This document shows positions 57,501-64,000 of a stretch of DNA of 64,000 bases, piece after piece. The stretch is from assembly GCF_000801105.2 (NCBI RefSeq), contig NC_079511.1, positions 13,508,784 to 13,572,783 of the forward strand, read 5' to 3'. Source of the stretch: Raphanus sativus. Taxonomy: Eukaryota > Streptophyta > Magnoliopsida > Brassicales > Brassicaceae. The position numbers and the translations under genes are program-made. Under the pieces are notes generated by a model that worked only from the letters and a program-made list of their open reading frames with translations, did no database searches and was not told the DNA's origin. The stretch's first letter is position 1, and every line of letters begins with the position of its first letter.

Positions 57501-58052
57501 TAAATACTTTTTTGATAAAAAAATGAAATAAAATACATAATAAAAAATCTAAACATAAAAAATTTGATAACACTAAAATCTAAATAATGATGACAAATCA
57601 AAACTCAAAAATTATAACCTGTAACAGGCGTAGTATATATATACCACACAAAACTATAAAATTATATATATGTTCAGTTTAATTCGGACTATGTTTTCGG
57701 TTATTAGATAACCCAAATATCCGAAATATCACAAATATGAAATCCGGATCAGGTTGGTTGGTGGATCAAAACCCGTATCTTATTTATTTCGGGTTGGGTT
57801 CTGGTTTTATGCCCAGGTCTACCTCATAAGTAACAAAAGACACTTCAATCGATGGAAATATTGCGATGGGCATATCTAAGATTGTCCCATTCTTCTTTCT
57901 AAATGAATTAACTTAGAATCTACACACACACAAAAAAAAAATGATAAAAGAGAGAGGTAAATCACGATTCCGATCTTGAGGTGAGAAGAGAAACGGCCGA
58001 GAATAGGCCTCTCTACGGGACCTGCGTCTTTGGCTTTGGCTTTTGGAGGCAT
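54567..58052 (-). CDS. YchF1: Obg-like ATPase 1 (YchF/OLA1 family)
   Basis: Twelve minus-strand exons: 58052-57966, 57276-57109, 57016-56893, 56577-56486, 56356-56258, 56163-56050, 55897-55833, 55699-55583, 55499-55424, 55272-55180, 54928-54878, 54665-54567; 1185 nt, 394 residues, equal to the Arabidopsis length I recall. P-loop GLPNVGKST at residues 31-39; switch II/G3 [20 protein letters not shown]; the G4 box is NMNERD instead of NKxD, the family hallmark that shifts specificity from GTP to ATP; the TGS domain ([33 protein letters not shown]) closes the protein. It acts in the cytosol on ribosome-linked stress responses. Exon 9 end was set at 55424 because it keeps phase. Intron 1 holds a hAT-type MITE. 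Confidence 0.95.
57399..57822. mobile_element. hAT-type MITE in YchF1 intron 1
   Basis: Left end TAGGCTTGACCAT and right end, on the minus strand, GTAGACCTGGGCAT are imperfect inverted repeats. An 8-bp target duplication CTCATAAA (57391-57398) and CTCATAAG (57823-57830) flanks them with one mismatch. The interior carries TCGGATTTTTCGG and CGGGTTGGG tracts similar to the element at 708-1376. Confidence 0.7.
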
Positions 58053-59970
58053 GTTTCTCTCTTTGTGTCGAGCTTGAAAATAAACAAAAGTTGAGAGAGA
58101 TTCTAGTGTGGTCTTTTTTTGCTGATTAACGAATCTAAACGGCGATGATCTTAATTAGGTTAAGTTGAGAAATAGCGCAGCTCTCAGACCGGTCTAAATC
58201 GGACGGATATTTCCCGGTTTACGTCGAATCATTGCCGGATACAGTTTTTCTAACCCAAGTTAAGTGTTACTAGAAATACCTCCAATCACAGTACAGTATA
58301 GTGTGCAACGTCAACGTCCGCACCATAGCATCGCACCATAACCATGATTAGTTTTGTTTTCTTTTTTTTTTGTAAACGAATGATTAGTTTTGTTTTTGTT
58401 TATTTGTTGATTTCTCCATAATCTAAGAATAATAAGTCGGTTTAATAAATACTATGTGTTTTCATGCACCATGTGCAGTAAAAATATTTTAATTTGAATT
58501 AATTTTTTAACAGATAAAATAAAATTATATTTAAAAATAAAATTTTATTAATATTGTAGATTTTCTTTTTCTTATAAATATTTTAATATAAATTTAATTT
58601 AATTAAAAATAAATTAAGATAAAAAATAATTTTTTATTTTCAATTATATTTAAAAATATGCATGTATATATTTATAATTATAATCTTAGATAGATTTTTA
58701 TAACTTTTTATTTTGATAAAATATATTAAATACAATTATATAAAATTGCATAATTATTAAAATGTAAAGTTAAACAGTCTTATAAAAAATTAAATATATA
58801 GGAAACTAATGATTTTACGATTAAAATTTTATAATTTTCTATAAAAATTGTATAAATTTTTGAAAATTTTAGTATAAAATTGTATAATTTAAAAATACAT
58901 AACTAATAGATATTTCAAAATTTGTAATGTTATATTTGAATATATTTATTTTAATGATGATGTATGAGTTATTACCATATTCAAAAAAAAATCAAAAATA
59001 TAAATTAATATTAAATGTAATTTATGAGTTGTTACCATATTTAAAAAAGTTTACTAAAAATATAAATTAACATTAAATGTAATTGTACATGTCATATTAA
59101 ATTATAAGTCATGTCATCAATTTTATTAGTAATGTCATATTATTTTTGTGAAAATTGATGTAGAAATGACACGTGGCAAAATCACTTATCAAATAATGCA
59201 TAAGGGATTTTTATAATACATATGTTTTAATAATAAGTAGTTTTGAAAAATATATAAATTAAAATGTCCATATAAATATTAGATATTATTTTATTTATTA
59301 TTATTTGAAAAATGTGATTTGTGATAACTATTGAGTGAGACCAAAATTCCAAAAAAAATATTATGCAGAGATTGATTGTATGATCAGTAAATAGGATCTT
59401 TGAATTTTCAAAAAATTGATGCACTTTCCGTTGTATGGAATGAAGTCTAGAATGAACAGATCTTGAAAAGTCGATTAGTTATGAACAGATAGTTATGAGT
59501 ATTATCAGAACTTGTTACCATAACTATTGATTATTGTTTTCAAAAATTACGAAAAATTGACAAGTACACAAAATCGCTTTAGATATTTATAACCAATTCT
59601 GTCCAAAAGTAAACCAAACCGTACCACCCAAATCAGAGTAAATCGTTCAGCTTGTACATGGAAGTTGAACTGTTTGTTGCTCTCAACATTGGAAAACAAA
59701 GCTCAAGCTGAAAGACTACTTTTTTCAAATTACTCAAAAAATCAAAGATTGGATTAGATTCAATCAAAACCATCACAAAAAAAAAAAACACTCCAAACAC
59801 ACATTTACAAAACTACATATTTTCTCTAAAGCTTTTTAATCAGCAGTTCAGCACGACAATAAACAAACAAACTACACAATCACTAAATCTTTTTTTTTAA
59901 AACAACTTCCTCAAGTTTGTTTCATCACACGAAAACTCCTGCATATAACAAACCTACTATTATCATACTC
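58053..59970. other. Intergenic AT-rich DNA
   Basis: 58053-58300 is the upstream region of YchF1. From about 58450 to 59240 the DNA is extremely AT-rich with two near-repeats of AAATTAATATTAAATGTAA (near 59000-59080). RRN3 (At1g30590) would be expected here but is absent. No gene seen. Confidence 0.5.
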
Positions 59971-62900
59971 TCAGACAGCAATCTTGTAGATGACTGTCAC
60001 AGGAACGTTAACCACGTGACCTCTGTCTCCAACCATCCCAATTCTTCCAAAACTCGCCACCGTATCATTCTTCATCGCCCGAAAGACAAGACTCAAGACC
60101 CTCGTCTGACCGTTACCGATTGTAAACTTAGCCGGTGAGACCTTAACAGAGACAGAATCAGGTGCCATCAACCCCACTGTATAAGTCTCGTTTGTAACCG
60201 TGGATGCAATATTAGTAACCCATCTCAGGACAGTTCGAGTACCAACTAGCTTAGCTATTGTCACCGAGGGTAGGTTCAGGTCAGAGGCTGCAAGCGAGGA
60301 GTTATACGAAGAGCAGCTTTCGCCAGTGTAGTTGAGAACAACGGGAGATGATCCATTGATGCCGCACAGAAACTTCATGTATTCATTGTAACCTACACTT
60401 AGCAGAAACACTTCTACGTAAATAAAATATAAAAAAAAAAAGAAGAAGATGGACGTTTTGGACGTGGGATGCAACAACCCGTCCTGCGGAACCACCCATC
60501 CATAGACCCAAGCTCACAGCCCTGCAGCGCACCGACCCCAACCCCTCTATTATGAGTTCTCACCTTTTAACAAATCTCCCACAGGACAAATTGTTAAAGA
60601 GTGCTCACCAACAACCTAATTAGGGAGTTAGTGAAAACTCATAATAGAGGGGTTGGGATCGGTGCCCTGTAGGGCTGTGAACCTGGGGTCCGACGTACAG
60701 GACAGGTTGTCACATGGGAGGTTCAAGATAGTGTGTACATATATACCTATGTCAAAAATCAAACCGGGGTCAAGAGCTGCAGTAGCATTAACGAACCCAC
60801 TACCCATATCGAAAGGCGTTGCAGGGGTTTGAGTAGCGTCAGGGTTTAAGACAGTGCGTTGCGCCATTATAGGCTCACCCTTTCTGTCTGTTAGAGAAGC
60901 TGTTGTCGAGAGCGCGGATCCGATGGCAGCAGGTGTGAAGTGAGGGAACTTCTGCTTGATCAGTGCTGCAATACCCGTTACGTGTGGAGCTGACATGCTT
61001 GTCCCTGACTCCATCGCAAAACGCTCACCTAAACACCAAGCACAGTTTAAATCTCAAAAAAGACTCTACAAAACACACAGACAAAACTAGTGATGATGAT
61101 ATGTGTACCTTGAAAATCAGGAGTACCGATGCCAAGAGGACTCCAAGCACCCCATATTGAGTTCCCTGGAGCTACTAAGTTGGGTTTCATTACATCGGCA
61201 TCTTGGAAAGAATTGTCTTCTGGGTCAGGTCCTCTAGCAGAGAAGTACATGACCTTTGGTGCTGTAATGCCATAGGTAGGCTTCATGCCTCCAACTATTC
61301 TCGCAACTGAAGCAGAACCAACTATTCTGCCTGAAGCGTTGTCCCTAGACAGAGAAGTATTGTAGTACTGAAGTAAAACCTGCACATGTTACATAGGAAG
61401 AGTTAAGCTACATTCTTCTTCATTGTAATAAACTACTTCAAGATTGTGATTGTACCAGAGAATCTTGTGGGGAGGAGATTAGAATCCCTGGAATATCCAT
61501 CGGAGTTGAAGTCATCTGAAAACCGGTGGAAGAAGGATCCATATAGAAGACAAGACCTGCTGCTGTTAAGTTCTTAGCTGTTATTAAAGCTTGTTTGATG
61601 GTTGACACACCGAGAATGAACCGGACTGTATAACTGCAGACAAGGATCTTTCCCTGCACCAGCTTCTGATCGTAGCTACTTGAATCTTGGCACTCCCCAA
61701 TATATATAGCATCCATAACGGTTGTACCATTGCGAAGCGCATGTGAAGCTAAAACAAGTTTATGCATTGTTCTTGTACCAGCTAATAGCAAAAAATGAGA
61801 AACTTGTAAGGTCAAGAAAGAAGCTAAGCTATAAACCAAAAAAAAAAGACTTACATGCGAGTCCAACTCCAGTGATAGTGACATTATTTCCGAGGATAAT
61901 TGAGTTGGTATAAACTCTATCATGAGATGTAGCTCCAACTGTGAAGATCCAAGGACTGAAGGAAGACATGCTCTTAGGAGCTGGACCTGTGTTTCCAGCT
62001 GCTTGCACTACAAAGATGCCAGCTTTCACAGCTGAAAGCAATGCCATATCGATCGGGTTGAAGAACGTGGCGATGCCAGGTGGACGTCTATTCGGTGTGA
62101 TTGATAAGTTTATTATGTCAACTCCATCTTGAGCAGCCTTTAAGAAGAATAACTATATGTCAACTACCAAATCATTTCATCAAAAATTTCAGAGGACATC
62201 TGTTTTTTTTCTTAATACCTGATCTATGGCTGCAATGATGTCTGCTGCAAAACCTCCAAACCTCTTATACAATGCCTTGTAAATAGCAACACTAACCAGA
62301 AAAAAAAAGCCAGTGACATTATTATAATTAACATTTCGGCCTCGCCAGAGACAGAGACAGAGAACCGACATATGGCAACACGTGACTAATTTATACCACT
62401 TCTGTAGGGTCAGGATACCTCTGTATAATTAAAAAAATTATCATTGTTTTGACTTACTGAGCACGAGGAGCCATCCCACTAGCATTCCCAAGGTGATGAC
62501 CACAAACCACCACCGGGACACCATGATTCCCAGCTGCAACAGAAGCTGTATGACTGCCATAAACCAAACCAAACCAATATCAGTAGCATTAACCAAACTA
62601 GTATGAATCAAACACAAGAGTGGGTTCTACACTTACGTGCCATGCCCTTCACCATCAAACGGTGAAGCATCATCCTGAGACGAGTTCAAGACGCCTCTAC
62701 TGAGAGCCGACTCAGCGAAATGGCGTGCTCCAACGAGCTTCCTGTTGCAAGAACCGGAAGGGAAACCAGTGGTGACTTCACAGACACCAGTAAACCGAGG
62801 AGGGACAGGATACGAATGTCCTGAGACTTCGTCGCTGAAACTAGGATGAGTGGGATCGATTCCAGTGTCTATAAACCCTATAACAACTCCTTCTCCTGCA

Positions 62901-63666
62901 TACTCAGAGCCTCCTTCACGGAGCCAAGCTCCACGTGGCAAACCTAAGAACTGAGGCGTGTGAGTGGTTGCTTTCTTAACCGGAAAATCCAGAACCACGT
63001 TGTGTACTTCCTCTCTTGCAGCCAGTCTATCAGCCTTGGAAAGAAACAAAACCGCAGTTAAAACATTGAAGAAACAGTAACAATTAGAGAGATAAGAGAG
63101 TACCTGTTGTTTGGTGATAACAGCAGAAAAGCCATTGATGAGATAGTGGTAGCTGTAGAGCTTAATGTAATTCTCTTTTCTCAATACTTTTCTCAGCAAC
63201 GAGTCATGAACTCTAACTATGGAAGCGCTTCGGTTCCTAAAATGTATAAACAAAGAGAGATTGAGATTGTAATCAGAGCATAAAGGTATCAGCTTGGAGC
63301 CTTTTTATAGTTAAAGAGTTTCAGGAAAAGACCAAAGAACACAAGCAGACAAGTAATCTGGGACCCAAAATTGACGAATTGCAACATTTGTGGGCAAACA
63401 TGAAAGAAAAAAAAAAACTAAAAAGGAGGTAACTTTGTTTGTACATACGATGTTCTGTAAGTTTGAGATGAAGTAGATGTAAGAGAGATTCCCGTTTCTC
63501 TGCCGGAGGAGGAATGAACAGATGGAGGAGGGTCCTTGAGAGTAACAATGTAAACAGCAGATGACGAAGCGGCAGCGTTTTGGTCGGAGTCATCGAGGCA
63601 GAACACAGACGACGAAAGCAAACAGAGCACAAACACGGAGCGTACAAGAGAAGAAGACTCCCTCAT
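59971..63666 (-). CDS. Subtilisin-like serine protease, SBT2 group
   Basis: Secreted serine protease. Ten minus-strand exons: 63666-63449, 63236-63104, 63034-62637, 62553-62458, 62291-62219, 62137-61855, 61781-61456, 61379-61109, 61028-60747, 60392-59971; 2502 nt, 833 residues (At1g30600 is about 832). Signal peptide near residues 8-24 (VRSVFVLCLLSSSVFC); inhibitor I9 prodomain about 40-110; catalytic Asp173 (GFIDTGIDPTHP), His248 (DGEGHGT), oxyanion Asn355 (QAAGNTGP), Ser610 (ESGTSMSAP); PA insertion about 400-510; fibronectin-like C-terminal domain with SVKVSPAKFTI. Exon 7 begins after a Cys-less acceptor and gives Ser where a Pro may be usual. The frame is intact and the triad complete. 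Intron 9 contains a foldback element. Confidence 0.95.
60464..60718. mobile_element. Foldback (inverted-repeat) MITE in subtilase intron 9
   Basis: Arms at about 60464-60563 and 60631-60718 are inverted copies: the inner part CCCCTCTATTATGAGTTCTC on the left matches the complement of the right arm, as do CTCACAGCCCTGCAG and the outer ACAACCCGTCCTG. The loop is about 67 bp. Target duplication not settled. Splice sites of intron 9 lie outside. Confidence 0.85.
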
Positions 63667-64000
63667 GATTCTTGAGAAGAAGAGAAGGGGATAAGAATGG
63701 AAATTGCAGATACCTATTGGAGCTCCATTGGAGAAGACTAGTGTATCTCAGAAGCACAGAGAGAGAGAGAGAGTTAAGAAGGTTTTAGAGTACAATGGTC
63801 TCAGAGTAGTACTTTTTGTCTGAAGAAGAAAGAAGAAAAAGGCTTCTCGGTGTCTGAATGCTTTATTAATGCACAGATCGGTGGAAGGTCTTTTAACATG
63901 TTCTCACTTGTAGTTTCCTTTTGTTTCCAAGTGTGTTTATGCCTTCGTAATGCATTTTTGTAGCTTTATAGTATAAAAATGATCACCTTCGTTTGTCTTT
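63667..64000 (-). promoter_or_regulatory. Leader and promoter of the subtilase
   Basis: Upstream of the ATG on the minus strand; a GA/CT repeat (63759-63774) sits in the leader, common in plant 5' leaders. Confidence 0.4.

Noticed and set aside
1..64000. CRISPR arrays, bacterial operons, riboswitches, viral genes
   Set aside because: Looked for and not seen; repeats present are minisatellite, microsatellite or transposon-derived.

Overview
This is plant nuclear DNA, almost certainly from a Brassica-type crucifer (inference). The evidence is GT-AG introns, AT-rich intergenic DNA full of transposon remnants, and a gene order matching Arabidopsis thaliana chromosome 1 around At1g30500-At1g30600, as I recall that order. 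From left to right the recognisable collinear genes are NF-YA7, root-type ferredoxin-NADP reductase RFNR2, AAE14, a BadF-type (N-acetylglucosamine kinase-like) ATPase, the receptor kinase HERK2, the YchF/OLA1 ATPase and an SBT2-type subtilase. I rebuilt exon structures by hand; for each of these the summed exon lengths are a multiple of three and give a protein close to the remembered Arabidopsis length. Several Arabidopsis genes of the interval (UGT78D1, At1g30550, G3Pp3, RRN3) were not found, which is the loss pattern expected after polyploidy.

Layout. 1-6.6 kb: repeat-only DNA (Helitron ends, a hAT-type MITE, a Stowaway-type MITE, a 19-unit minisatellite). 6.7-15.2 kb: NF-YA7, RFNR2, a small membrane protein and AAE14. 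15.4-20.6 kb: a complete but coding-dead Ty1/Copia element with two LTRs. 21.2-25.6 kb: a WPP-domain-associated coiled-coil gene (not part of the At1g30 order) and the BadF-type ATPase. 26-33 kb: a Copia relic, one small unrecognised spliced gene and a Helitron end. 33.8-39.2 kb: an NPH3-family gene and VHA-E2, a convergent pair that matches At3g08570/At3g08560 rather than chromosome 1. 39-51 kb: low-gene DNA with a poly(A)-tailed retroposon, a frameshifted pseudogene and two Helitrons. 51.5-63.7 kb: HERK2, YchF1 and the subtilase.

The genes do not form one pathway. AAE14 makes an intermediate of phylloquinone, RFNR2 feeds electrons to ferredoxin in non-green plastids, VHA-E2 is a stalk subunit of the vacuolar proton pump, HERK2 is a wall-sensing receptor kinase, and NF-YA7 is a CCAAT-binding transcription factor subunit.

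The most notable points are: the two-gene At3g08 island inside an At1g30 block; a Copia element whose first two nonsense codons fall exactly on the zinc-knuckle Cys and the protease Gly; an intronic Helitron with a duplicated body and three head-like sequences; a 1.37-kb poly(A) retroposon with a clear target-site duplication and no recognised protein; and two transposon insertions whose empty site survives in a sister repeat in the same window. No CRISPR array, bacterial operon or viral gene was seen.
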